Source: Bacteroidales bacterium
GTDB lineage: Bacteria > Bacteroidota > Bacteroidia > Bacteroidales > F082
Assembly (NCBI GenBank): GCA_016290215.1
Contig: JAEETH010000010.1
Span: 1-64,000 of the forward strand
Direction of reading: 5' to 3'
Length of the DNA stretch: 64,000 bases
Shown: positions 51,948 to 60,700 of the stretch, one piece after another
How positions within the stretch are numbered: the stretch's first letter is position 1
Layout of the letters: every line of letters starts with the position of its first letter
Program-made: the position numbers and the translations under genes
Notes under the pieces: generated by a model
The model's database searches: none
What the model was told of the DNA's origin: nothing
Seen by the model: only the letters and a program-made list of their open reading frames with translations

Positions 51948-53900
51948 TTATTTTGTCATGATGGATTTAAAGAATATCTCGGCGTCCTTCCACACCGTAT
52001 AGTCGCGGGCATAAAGCAGGTTCATCTGGTTGAGGACATCGGCTTCGATATTCTTTTCCAAATGGGATGCGGGATTGTAGATGCCCTTGCGAATCTTGGG
52101 CAGTTTTTGCGACTCATCGGCGGGCGAGCAATATCCCACCCAGGTTCTGCGGCCAAACAGCACAAGGACAGCGTTTTTGAGGAACTGCACTGGCTGCTTC
52201 ACGACCAAGGCCAAGGGCAACCAGAAGATGATGCTGAACAGGCTCATCAGCACGTCAAAAAGGCGTTTGTTACGGCGGTTGGCCACCGTGTCAATCGCCT
52301 TGATATCAACGGTGTAAAGGTCGCCGCGCGTGTTGATGCTGTTGCTGCCGATGATGGACAGACTGTCTTCTGGGGCAATCTTGTAATCCACGTTGGTGGC
52401 GTGCCAGTCCACCATCTTGTCAATGATGACCTGATGCGGCACATCCTTGGAGCAGAAGATGACCTCGGTGATCTTATAAATCTCAATGATGTCGGGCACC
52501 TGCGAGAGGTTGCCGATGAAGCCCTCTGGGGCCTCGCCTTGCGCCTCCGAACTCACCAAACCGATGAAATCAGGCTTGATGGAGGTGCTTTCCAAGATGG
52601 AATTGACGCGTTGTGTCTCTTCGGGGCTACCGATGACCAAAAAGCGCTTCTTCTCCGTCCGTTTCGACTGAAAGTTCTCATTACCCATCAAAATGCCTAT
52701 GGCTCGCGTGATGCTCATCTCCAAGGCTAACCATAGCATTCCGAAGAGAATCAAGGCCCGCGAGAAACGGAGACTCTCGGGCAGCAAGGCATACAACACC
52801 AAAATCACGGCACTACCAAAGGCCACACCAAGGATGGCTTTCGCGATGCTATAAGGTTTGTCGTAACCTCCTGTGAAATAGGTGGACAACAGCCAAATCA
52901 AGATGTAAATCGGGAGCACCACCGCAAAGAGCACCGCTGGATAGGTGCCCACGCCGCCATAGATGTTGCCGTGACCCCAAAAATAGCTGATAGCCGCCAA
53001 GCCGCCGTAGCCCAGCACCGCATCCAAAAACGGGATGGCTGCCTTGTGGAAAAACTGCGACACCAAAGCAAAAAACGCCTTGATGTAGATGGCCATATTA
53101 ATAAGGAAAGAGAACGACTTGGCCCATGAGTTGCCGAAGTGCTTCTTGGCAAAAATCTCCATGGCGCGGTAGAAGACAAACACGTAGTTGACGCTGGTCT
53201 TCTTCGTGCTCTCGCCCTTGTAGTGGATGATGCGCGTTTCAGGGAAATAATAGTTCTTGTAACCGCCTTGCGTGATGCGGTAAGACAGGTCGATGTCCTC
53301 GCCATACATAAAGAAGGTCTCGTCGAGCAGGCCTACTTTATCGAGCGTTTCACGCCGCATCAGCATGAAAGCACCAGCTAAGATTTCCACCTCGTTGGTC
53401 TCATCGTTGGAGAGATGCCCCATGTAATAACGGGCGAAACGCTTGCTGTGCGGGAAGAGCTTGGCCAAGCCAAACATCTTATAGAACGCCGTTTTTGCTG
53501 TAGGCAAACCACGCTTCGACTCGGGCAAGAACTGTCCCTTGCCATCCACCATCTTCACGCCGAGGCCACCCGCATCGGGATGGCTGTCCATGAAGGCGAT
53601 ACACTTCGAGAAGGTGTCGTCCTCCACCACCGTATCGGGATTGAGCAGGAGAACGTACTCGCCTGTCGAAATCCTAATCGCCTGATTGTTCGCCTTCGCA
53701 AAACCTACATTGTCCTTGTTGGCGATGACCTTCACATCGGGAAACTTCTGCGCCAACATCTTCAGCGAGCCATCGACGGAGTTGTTGTCGACAACAAACA
53801 CCTCCCCCTCAATGCCCTGCATGGCACGTTGCACCGAATGCAGGCACTGTTCGAGGAAATACTCGACATTGTAGTTGACGATGACGACAGAGAGTTTCAT
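51948..53900 (-). CDS. GT2 glycosyltransferase fused to a polyprenyl-sugar-transferase-like C-terminus
   Basis: 650 residues in three parts. Residues 1-~240 are a family 2 glycosyltransferase (SVVIVNYNVEYFLEQCL; NPDTVVEDD; MYGEDIDLSYR). Residues ~255-400 contain several transmembrane helices. Residues ~415-650 resemble the nucleotide-binding and C-terminal portions of undecaprenyl-phosphate sugar transferases (FLVIGSPEETQRVN; NKRLFDVLMSLFSIIFW), but the usual catalytic loop after the last helix looks replaced (GRRTWVGYCSP), so that half may be regulatory or inactive. It is probably a membrane enzyme of exopolysaccharide or surface-glycan assembly. Confidence 0.75.
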   Translation of the reverse strand: MKLSVVIVNYNVEYFLEQCLHSVQRAMQGIEGEVFVVDNNSVDGSLKMLAQKFPDVKVIANKDNVGFAKANNQAIRISTGEYVLLLNPDTVVEDDTFSKCIAFMDSHPDAGGLGVKMVDGKGQFLPESKRGLPTAKTAFYKMFGLAKLFPHSKRFARYYMGHLSNDETNEVEILAGAFMLMRRETLDKVGLLDETFFMYGEDIDLSYRITQGGYKNYYFPETRIIHYKGESTKKTSVNYVFVFYRAMEIFAKKHFGNSWAKSFSFLINMAIYIKAFFALVSQFFHKAAIPFLDAVLGYGGLAAISYFWGHGNIYGGVGTYPAVLFAVVLPIYILIWLLSTYFTGGYDKPYSIAKAILGVAFGSAVILVLYALLPESLRFSRALILFGMLWLALEMSITRAIGILMGNENFQSKRTEKKRFLVIGSPEETQRVNSILESTSIKPDFIGLVSSEAQGEAPEGFIGNLSQVPDIIEIYKITEVIFCSKDVPHQVIIDKMVDWHATNVDYKIAPEDSLSIIGSNSINTRGDLYTVDIKAIDTVANRRNKRLFDVLMSLFSIIFWLPLALVVKQPVQFLKNAVLVLFGRRTWVGYCSPADESQKLPKIRKGIYNPASHLEKNIEADVLNQMNLLYARDYTVWKDAEIFFKSIMTK

Positions 53901-53905
53901 ATTTT

Positions 53906-53981
53906 TAGCTGTCAGCTGTCAGCAGGCAGCTATCAGCTTGGCAGCAAAATGCTGACAGCTGATGGCTGAAAGCTGATAGCC
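53906..53981. repeat. Nested inverted repeats upstream of the glycosyltransferase
   Basis: AGCTGTCAGC (53907-53916) pairs with GCTGACAGCT (53951-53960), and GCTATCAGCTT (53929-53939) with AAGCTGATAGC (53970-53980). They form interleaved palindromes that fill the gap between alkaline phosphatase and the glycosyltransferase. It may terminate the phosphatase transcript; it resembles low-complexity AGCTGATAGC repeats found in other genomes. Confidence 0.65.
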
Positions 53982-53995
53982 ATTTTATTCCACTA

Positions 53996-55165
53996 TTACT
54001 CAGGTTTACTATCTAAATTGACTTTTACGGCATTCATCTTGAGCTGTTTGCCTTCGGGCAGGCCGTCGCTAATGTTTTCAAGTCCGCAGGCATTCAGAAT
54101 CTTGCCTTTCATCTCGGTGTTTTGCATCCAGCCCGTAAATTGTTCGGCACCAGGGCCGTAGGCATAGACCATCACCGGCAAGCAGGTATGGCTTCTCGTC
54201 GAGTAATCAAACACGACATTGGTGTATTTGCCATTGGGATCGGGCAAGGTCAGGCCGCCTGTCTCATGGTCGGCGGTGACCACGACCAACGTGTTGCCTT
54301 TCTCCTTGGCATAGTCGAGGGCCACCTTGATGGCATAGTCGAAATCGAGCATCTCGTCCATCATCCACGTGGAGTCGTTGCCATGGCAGGCAAAGTCGAT
54401 TTGCGAGCCTTCCACCATGAGGAAGAAGCCGTTTTCAGCATTATCCAGGGTCTTCAAGGCCGTCTTTACGGCACGTGGCAGAAAGTCGCCACGCTCAGCC
54501 ACAGGAGGCATGTGGTCGTCGTTGGCGATAACGGCGTATTTCTTACAGGTCACGTCGATGTCGGCGAGGGTGTCGTAGACCTTCCAACCGAGTTCGTTCT
54601 CCATGCGTTCCACAAGGTTGATGCTGTCCTTGCGTTGGTTGAAATGCTTCATGCCACCACCGATGATAAGATTCAGATAAGGATTTTCGGCCATCTGCAC
54701 AGCAATATCCTCATATTGTTTGCGATACGGCACCTTGGCATAGAAAGAGGCAGGCGTGGCATGGGTGACATAGCTCGACACCACAATGCCCGTCTCCTTG
54801 CCTTGCTCCTTCATCACCTCAAGGACTGTTTTCACAGGAATCGAATCCGGATTCACGCCAATCATGGCATTTTTGGTCTTGTGGTCGCTGGCAAGAGCCG
54901 TGCCAGCCGCAGCCGAGTCGGTGATGTCGTTACTGGCCGAGTGGGTGTCGACTACGCCGATGTAAGGGAATTGTGAGAAGGTCATTTTTTCGCCCGACGC
55001 CAACATGGCCGCATAAACCTGCGGCAAGGCCATACCGTCGCCAATCATGTAAATGACATTCATGGCTTTAGGTGGTTCAGGCGTTTCTTCTTTCTTGCTG
55101 CCACATGAGGACAACATGCCCATTATGACGAGTGCGATTAGGGATAGAGTGGTTAGTTTTTTCAT
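53996..55165 (-). CDS. Alkaline phosphatase lipoprotein
   Basis: A 389-residue alkaline-phosphatase-superfamily enzyme. A lipoprotein signal ends in LSSC (Cys21). Metal and nucleophile motifs are in order: MIGDGM (about residues 40-45), NDITDSAAAGTALASDHKT (nucleophile Ser in DSAAAGT), MVEGSQIDFACHGND and TADHETGG. It would hydrolyse phosphomonoesters outside the cytoplasm for phosphate scavenging. A repeat element (copy B) separates it from the transketolase genes upstream. No Pho-box type site was recognised. Confidence 0.92.
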   Translation of the reverse strand: MKKLTTLSLIALVIMGMLSSCGSKKEETPEPPKAMNVIYMIGDGMALPQVYAAMLASGEKMTFSQFPYIGVVDTHSASNDITDSAAAGTALASDHKTKNAMIGVNPDSIPVKTVLEVMKEQGKETGIVVSSYVTHATPASFYAKVPYRKQYEDIAVQMAENPYLNLIIGGGMKHFNQRKDSINLVERMENELGWKVYDTLADIDVTCKKYAVIANDDHMPPVAERGDFLPRAVKTALKTLDNAENGFFLMVEGSQIDFACHGNDSTWMMDEMLDFDYAIKVALDYAKEKGNTLVVVTADHETGGLTLPDPNGKYTNVVFDYSTRSHTCLPVMVYAYGPGAEQFTGWMQNTEMKGKILNACGLENISDGLPEGKQLKMNAVKVNLDSKPE

Positions 55166-55207
55166 TATCGTTGAATCGTTGATTGTTTAATCGTTTAATT
55201 GTTGAGG

Positions 55208-55331
55208 TTCCCTGCGGGAATGGAGAGCTGTCTGTAGTTAAAAGGCGGCGGCTTCAAGAATCTTATGACTTGTGAACTCCACAAGCCGCCGCATTAAATG
55301 AGAACCTCACCACGCCATTCCCGCAAGGGAA
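55208..55331. repeat. ~120-bp structured intergenic element, copy B
   Basis: Left end TTCCCTGCGGGAATGGAG, right end CCATTCCCGCAAGGGAA; internal GCGGCGG (55245-55251) and CCGCCGC (55286-55292), here extended to a 10-bp stem (GCGGCGGCTT/AAGCCGCCGC). The outer ends and central stem match copies A and C; the connecting sequences do not. Confidence 0.87.
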
Positions 55332-55359
55332 TCCCTTTTATATCGTCTATTTCTGTCGT

Positions 55360-56313
55360 TTATTGCTTCCGTGCCACAACTTTTTTCACCGCTTCCACGA
55401 TGTCGGGCGTGTCGAGATGGTAGGCCTTCAACAGCTCCTCGGGCGTGCCGCTTTGGCCGAACACGTCATTGACAGCCACCATTTCCATCGGGCAAGGCAT
55501 GTTCAAAGCAAGCACTTGCGCGATGCTGTCACCCAAGCCACCGTTGCGTTGGTGTTCCTCTGCGGTGACCACACAACGGGTCTTCCCTACCGATTTCAGC
55601 ACAGCCTCCACATCCAAAGGCTTGATGGTATGGATATTAATCAGCTCAGCATTGATGCCCATTTCTTTCAGTATCGGTAGTGCTTGCACGGCTTTCCAAA
55701 CGAGGTGACCACAGGCGAAAATGGTCACGTCGCTGCCTTCTTGCAGCATTTGTGCCTTGCCGATGACGAATTTTTCATCCACAGGAGTGAAATTCGGCAC
55801 TTTCGGGCGACCGAAACGCAGGTACACAGGACCGTCGTATTCCGCAACGGCGAGGGTCGCGTTTTTAGTCTGGTTGAAGTCGCAAGGCACGATGACGGTC
55901 ATATTAGGCAGCATCTTCATCAGCCCAATGTCCTCAAGGATTTGGTGCGTGGCACCATCTTCGCCGAGGGTTAAACCAGCATGAGAGGCGGCAATTTTCA
56001 CGTTTTTGTTGGAATAGGCCACACTCTGACGGATTTGGTCGTAGACGCGGCCTGTGGCAAAAGCTGCGAAAGTACCTGTGAACGGAACGAAACCGCTCAA
56101 GGCCATGCCTGCCGCCATGTTGATCATATTGGCCTCGGCGATGCCCGTCTGGAAGAAACGCTCGGGGAACTCCTTAGCGAAGTCGCCCATCTTCAGCGAG
56201 CCAGTGAGGTCGGCACAAAAGGCCACCACCTTGGGATTGCGGCGCCCCGCTTCGAGCAAGCCTTCACCGAACCCTGATCTTGTATCTTTGTTATTCTGAA
56301 TTGTAAAGTCCAT
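55360..56313 (-). CDS. tkt: Transketolase, C-terminal subunit
   Basis: 317 residues corresponding to the pyrimidine-binding and C-terminal domains of transketolase. RFFQTGIAEANMINMAAGMA contains the ThDP-activating Glu. ASHAGLTLGEDGATHQ, YLRFGRP and VVTAEEHQRNGGLGDSIAQV follow. It works with the N-terminal subunit encoded just upstream (56498-57340) to form one active enzyme of the non-oxidative pentose phosphate pathway. Split transketolases are common in anaerobes and Bacteroidetes, so this is not a broken gene. Element C lies between the two subunit genes. Confidence 0.93.
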   Translation of the reverse strand: MDFTIQNNKDTRSGFGEGLLEAGRRNPKVVAFCADLTGSLKMGDFAKEFPERFFQTGIAEANMINMAAGMALSGFVPFTGTFAAFATGRVYDQIRQSVAYSNKNVKIAASHAGLTLGEDGATHQILEDIGLMKMLPNMTVIVPCDFNQTKNATLAVAEYDGPVYLRFGRPKVPNFTPVDEKFVIGKAQMLQEGSDVTIFACGHLVWKAVQALPILKEMGINAELINIHTIKPLDVEAVLKSVGKTRCVVTAEEHQRNGGLGDSIAQVLALNMPCPMEMVAVNDVFGQSGTPEELLKAYHLDTPDIVEAVKKVVARKQ

Positions 56314-56320
56314 GGTGTAT

Positions 56321-56370
56321 TATTTCAAGATTTCAATATTTCAAGATTTCAATATTTCAAATTTCAAGAT
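56321..56370. repeat. 16-bp tandem repeat upstream of the transketolase C-terminal subunit
   Basis: TATTTCAAGATTTCAA is repeated at 56321 and 56337, with a partial third copy from 56353. It is low-complexity AT-rich DNA between element C and the start codon. Confidence 0.75.
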
Positions 56371-56375
56371 TGAGT

Positions 56376-56496
56376 TTCCCTTCGGGAATGGAGTTTATTC
56401 GTTACATTATTTGCGGCGGCAAGAGAATTTGGCTAACCATAGCACCACTGGCCGCCGCAAACAAAAACAATCTCTGAACTCCATTCCCGTAGGGAA
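56376..56496. repeat. ~120-bp structured intergenic element, copy C
   Basis: Left end TTCCCTTCGGGAATGGAG; right end CTCCATTCCCGTAGGGAA, the exact reverse complement of the left end of copy A. GCGGCGG (56413-56419) pairs with CCGCCGC (56452-56458), extended to 10 bp (TTGCGGCGGC/GCCGCCGCAA). It ends one base from the transketolase N-subunit stop codon. Confidence 0.87.
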
Positions 56497-56497
56497 T

Positions 56498-57340
56498 CTA
56501 ATAATCCCCTAATGTTTCCTTCAACTGCGACAATGCATTTGCGGCCTGTTCGTCGTTGGGCGGTGTGCCGTGCCATTTGTGCGTGCCCATCATGAAGTCG
56601 ACACCCATGCCCATCTCGGTGTGGGCCAAGATGAGTTGAGGTCTGCCCTGATGCGTGTTTTCACGAGCGAGTTTCAGGATATTCACAATGGCATGCATGT
56701 CGTTTCCACTCATCTCCATGACATACCAGCCAAAAGCCTCGTATTTGGCGCGCAAGTCGCCGAGACTCAGCACGTCATCCGTGGGGCCGTCGATTTGTTT
56801 CTTGTTGTAGTCGATGATAGCAATGAGGTTGTCGATGCCCTTGGCGGGCGCATACATGGCAGCTTCCCAAATCTGGCCTTCCTCCTGTTCGCCGTCGCCC
56901 ATGAGGACATAGACGATATGTTGGTCGCCGTTCAGTTTCTTGGCTTGTGCCGCACCGATGGCAACAGAAAGGCCTTGTCCAAGTGAACCCGAAGCAATGC
57001 GGACGCCTGGCAAACCCTCAGCCGTGGTGGGATGGCCTTGAAGACGTGTGCCGAGGCGGCGGAAGGTAGCCAACTCTTTGACAGGGAAATAGCCGCGACG
57101 TGCCAGGATGCTGTAAAACATCGGGCTGATGTGGCCGTTGGAAAGGAAAAACATATCCTCGCCGTTGCCATCCATACGGAACTTGGCGGGGTCGATTTGC
57201 ATTTGATCGAAGTAAAGGGCTGTGACAATGTCGGTTGCGCCCAGCGAACCGCCCGGATGCCCCGACTGGCAGCCATGCACCATGCGGATGATGTCGCGGC
57301 GCACCTGAGAGGCGATTCTTTCTAATTCGTTGATGGTCAT
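56498..57340 (-). CDS. tkt: Transketolase, N-terminal (ThDP-binding) subunit
   Basis: 280 residues of the pyrophosphate-binding domain: SGHPGGSLGATDIVTALYF near the N-terminus, LGQGLSVAIGAAQA, and the thiamine-diphosphate motif GDGEQEEGQIWEAAMYA running to IIDYNKKQIDG (the GDG...N metal site). The C-terminal GMGVDFMMGTHKWHG is also typical. It pairs with the C-terminal subunit downstream. The gap between them (about 185 bp) is filled by element C and a tandem repeat, an unusually long spacer for a subunit pair. Confidence 0.93.
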   Translation of the reverse strand: MTINELERIASQVRRDIIRMVHGCQSGHPGGSLGATDIVTALYFDQMQIDPAKFRMDGNGEDMFFLSNGHISPMFYSILARRGYFPVKELATFRRLGTRLQGHPTTAEGLPGVRIASGSLGQGLSVAIGAAQAKKLNGDQHIVYVLMGDGEQEEGQIWEAAMYAPAKGIDNLIAIIDYNKKQIDGPTDDVLSLGDLRAKYEAFGWYVMEMSGNDMHAIVNILKLARENTHQGRPQLILAHTEMGMGVDFMMGTHKWHGTPPNDEQAANALSQLKETLGDY

Positions 57341-57410
57341 ATTATTAGTCTTGTATTTATTTGTAAACTATTCAGATTTTAATACCAATATCATTTTTCC
57401 TATGCTTTCT

Positions 57411-57507
57411 TTTGACTATGACTATTGACTATGACAATAACCGCTTTATAATATAGTTTATGCGGTCATAGTCATCGTCACAAGTCATAGTCCCAAGGTC
57501 TTGTGAA
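57411..57507. repeat. Imperfect inverted repeat built of GACTATGACTA units
   Basis: A left arm rich in GACTATGAC (about 57411-57443) and a right arm rich in GTCATAGTC (about 57472-57507) are imperfect reverse complements. The element occupies the 224-bp gap between the small basic ORF and transketolase. It may terminate the restriction locus. Confidence 0.6.
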
Positions 57508-57564
57508 TATTTATACCAAAAGTGATCATACACGTAAAATCTGACTGCAAATTTACGGAAAAAA

Positions 57565-57753
57565 CTATTCCAAATCACCCTTATCCACTTTGTTTTTCTT
57601 TCGGTCGTAGTCCTTCTTCGACTTGTGCACCCTCGAAGGTCGCATACTGACCTGCTTGCCGTACTGCTCGATTTCCTTCTCGCGGTCGGCTTTGAGCAAG
57701 GCTTTTACGCTGCTGAACTGCTTTTTCTTGTTCTTTTTGGACTTGGATTTCAT
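57565..57753 (-). CDS. Small lysine-rich hypothetical protein
   Basis: 62 residues, strongly basic (KSKSKKNKKKQFSSVKALLK ... KSKKDYDRKKNKVDKGDLE). It starts 34 bp after the hsdR stop. No domain is recognised. An overlapping frame (57581-57784) is open for 67 codons, so the coding frame is not certain. The high charge suggests a nucleic-acid-binding or ribosome-associated peptide, but that is a guess. Confidence 0.45.
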   Translation of the reverse strand: MKSKSKKNKKKQFSSVKALLKADREKEIEQYGKQVSMRPSRVHKSKKDYDRKKNKVDKGDLE

Positions 57754-57787
57754 GGTTTATGCTACTAATTTTCAATTGTTTCAATCA

Positions 57788-60700
57788 CTACGCTGCCCCA
57801 CCATACTGCCTACTCACATATTCATACACCGCATCGCGGTAATAGGAAATGCTCTCATCGGAATAGCTCTCGGGCAACTCCTGATACAACAAGTCGCGGA
57901 TGGTGATGTAAAGTGTGGCTTTGGTGATAGGTTTGTCGAAGGGATGGTCCATGCCTGCCAACTGCTCTTTGATTTTCTCCAAGAGGTCCTTTGCGACCTT
58001 TTTCAGCTTCTTGATGTCCTCCTTGGTCAAGTCTTCTTTAAACAGCACATCGTACATCGAAAGTTGCTCGTCGTTCTCGAAGCCTTCCCTGACATAGCGC
58101 TTTTCCTCCTCGGTCAGGTCGTGTGACAACTTCATCAGTTCCTCAAAGGTCTTTTCTATCGTGGCACGGTTCTGCTCTTGGTTGTATTCTTTGATGATTT
58201 GCTGGTACCGCTCATAGAAGTTGATGCGCGACGGATTAGCGGCCATCATCTGGGCAATCCGCTCTTGCAAGAGTTCCTGAATATCCTTCATCACCAGATT
58301 TTTCTCCTTGCTTCTGGCAAACTCGCTCCTAAGTAAGTCGAAATTGATGCCGCTGATGTCGAAACGGCGGCTGTCACCTTCCGAGATTGTAAGATTTTCC
58401 ACTTCAAGATGCTCATTCACAATCTCGTTGATGGTCACGCTAAGATCAGTGATGTCGGCGTGCTTGCGCTTCTTTTGCAATTCTTTGTAAATGGCCTCAA
58501 TAGCATCCTTTTGTTGTTTCATCTCTGGGGTAATATCCTCACGGTCAAGGTATTTCCACAGTTTCAGCAAGGTGGTGGCAAAGGTGCAGTAGGTCTTCCT
58601 GATTTCCAAGGTCTCACACATAGCGTTAGCAGCCTCTTTCAGCGACGAGAGCTTATAGAAACTTTCCGCTTCAATCAGTTGTTTTAGCTCAAAGCCATGT
58701 TCTTTCAGGAATGCCGTGGCCGCTGCCATGGTTTCCACGACATGCTTGATAAGTTCCTGCTTGTCGAGGGTCGGGTCGTTGCCGCCATTGTCCCGACACT
58801 GGGAAGCGTCGGCTCCTTCGGGATTGGCGGTATAGTCGGCCAAGGCCTGCCGCAACGCCTTCACAATGCCCATGTAGTCGATGATGAGGCCGTTGGTCTT
58901 GCCTTCGGCCACGCGGTTGGCGCGGGCAATGGTCTGCATCAGCGTGTGAGCTTTCATGGGTTTGTCAATGTAGAGGCACGACAGGGTCTTCACGTCGAAA
59001 CCCGTCAGCCACATGGCGCAGACGAAGACGATGCGGAGCTTCGAGTCGGCGTCCTTGAACTCTTTGTCGAGTTCACGTTTCTCCATCTTCTCGCGGTGCG
59101 TCTTGATGTCCAAGCCCCACTTCTCGAAGGTCTGAATCTCGTTCTGCTCTTGCGAGACGACCACGGCCATCTCGGTTTCCTTCATCCATTCCAACTTGCG
59201 CGTCAGCTCTTGCACTTCCTGTTGTGAGTCACAGGCAGCAATGATCTGCTCCAAAGCCTTGATTTCTTGCTGCCAGTATTCCTGGGCATAGTCGTACATG
59301 CGCACACAAGTCACTTTGTTGTAGCACACAAACATGGCCTTGCCCGAAGTCCAAAGGTCGCTATAGTGCTTCACGAAGTCCTGTGCCACAATGCGTAGCC
59401 TACTCCTGGCGGTCAGCAGGTGGACTTCCTTGGAAAACTCTCGTTCCAGTTTGGCCAACTGCGAAGCATCCATGTCACCAGCCTGCTCCAAGGCGGCGGC
59501 AATCTCCTCGTTGATTTCTGGGTTCTTCAAGTCCTTCAGTTTCTCGCCTCGGTTCTCGTAGAACAAAGGCACGGTGGCCTTGTCGTCCACAGCGCGTTTG
59601 AAGTCGTAGATGCTGACATAGCCGCCAAAGGTGCGGGCGGTGATGTTGTCGTTGGAAAGCAAGGGCGTGCCCGTGAATCCGATGCGGTGTGCCGTAGGCA
59701 GCAGGTGCATCAGGTTGTCGGCGAAGATGCCGTTTTGCGTACGGTGCGCCTCATCGCTCATCACGATGATGTCGTGGTCGGGATAGATGGGCTCGGCATT
59801 GGGGTCATTGAACTTCTGGATGAGCGAGAAGATGAAGGAAGGATTGCCTCTCAGCTTGGCTTTCAGGTCTTCACCGCTCGAAGCGATGAACTTCTCGGCC
59901 TTTACCTTGCCCAAGAGTCTGCAGTTCTCGAAAGTGTCGCTGATTTGTTTGTTCAGCTCGTCGCGGTCGGTGAGAATGACGATGGTCGGCGAGCCTTCAA
60001 ACTTGCGGCGTATCTTCTGCGACAAGAACACCATCGAATAACTCTTGCCGCTACCTTGGGTATGCCAAAACACGCCCAACTTGCCGTTGAGATACTGGCG
60101 GTTTCGATACATCTCAACGGCTTGGTTCACACCGAGATACTGGTGGTTGCGGGCCAAAATCTTCACCGTGGTGCCGCCCGAATGGTCGTAGAGGATGAAG
60201 TTCTCCAACAGATCGAGGAAGTTCTCTTTCTTGCAGATGCCGCGCAGCATGGTGGGCAGCTCGATGTTGCCCTCCTCCATCTCGTTGAGGCGTTTCCATT
60301 CGTGGAAAAACTCCCATTTCGAGTCAATGGTGCCCACCCGCGCCTCCAAGCCGTTGCTGAACATGATAAAGGCGTTGTGATAGAACAATTGCGGGATGGT
60401 ATCGAGATAGTCGCGGTAGTTCATGTTGAAGGCATCGACCACCTCCACGTCATGGTTTTTCAGCTCCATGAAAAGCAAGGGGATGCCGTTGACGAAGCCC
60501 ACAATGTCGGCACGGCGGCGATAGAGGGCCCCATGCACCCACAACTCGCGCACACAGAGGAACTCGTTCTTGTCGGGCGCGTTGAAGTCGATGACCTTGG
60601 CGCGCACTTCCTCGGTCTCGCCGTTGGGTTTTATGCGCGTAACAGGTACGCCGTCGCGGATGTATTGATACTTCTGCTCGTTGATTTGCATCAGCGTCTG

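Noticed and set aside
56283-56290. TATCTTTG promoter-like box on the plus strand
   Set aside because: It lies inside the transketolase C-subunit coding region with no plus-strand gene downstream.
55360-57340. Frameshifted or disrupted transketolase
   Set aside because: Two-gene transketolases are a normal arrangement; both subunits have full motifs and proper starts and stops.
57581-57784. 67-residue ORF overlapping the small lysine-rich ORF in another frame
   Set aside because: It begins only a few bases after hsdR and has no better features; only one of the two frames can be real and the lysine-rich one looks more protein-like.
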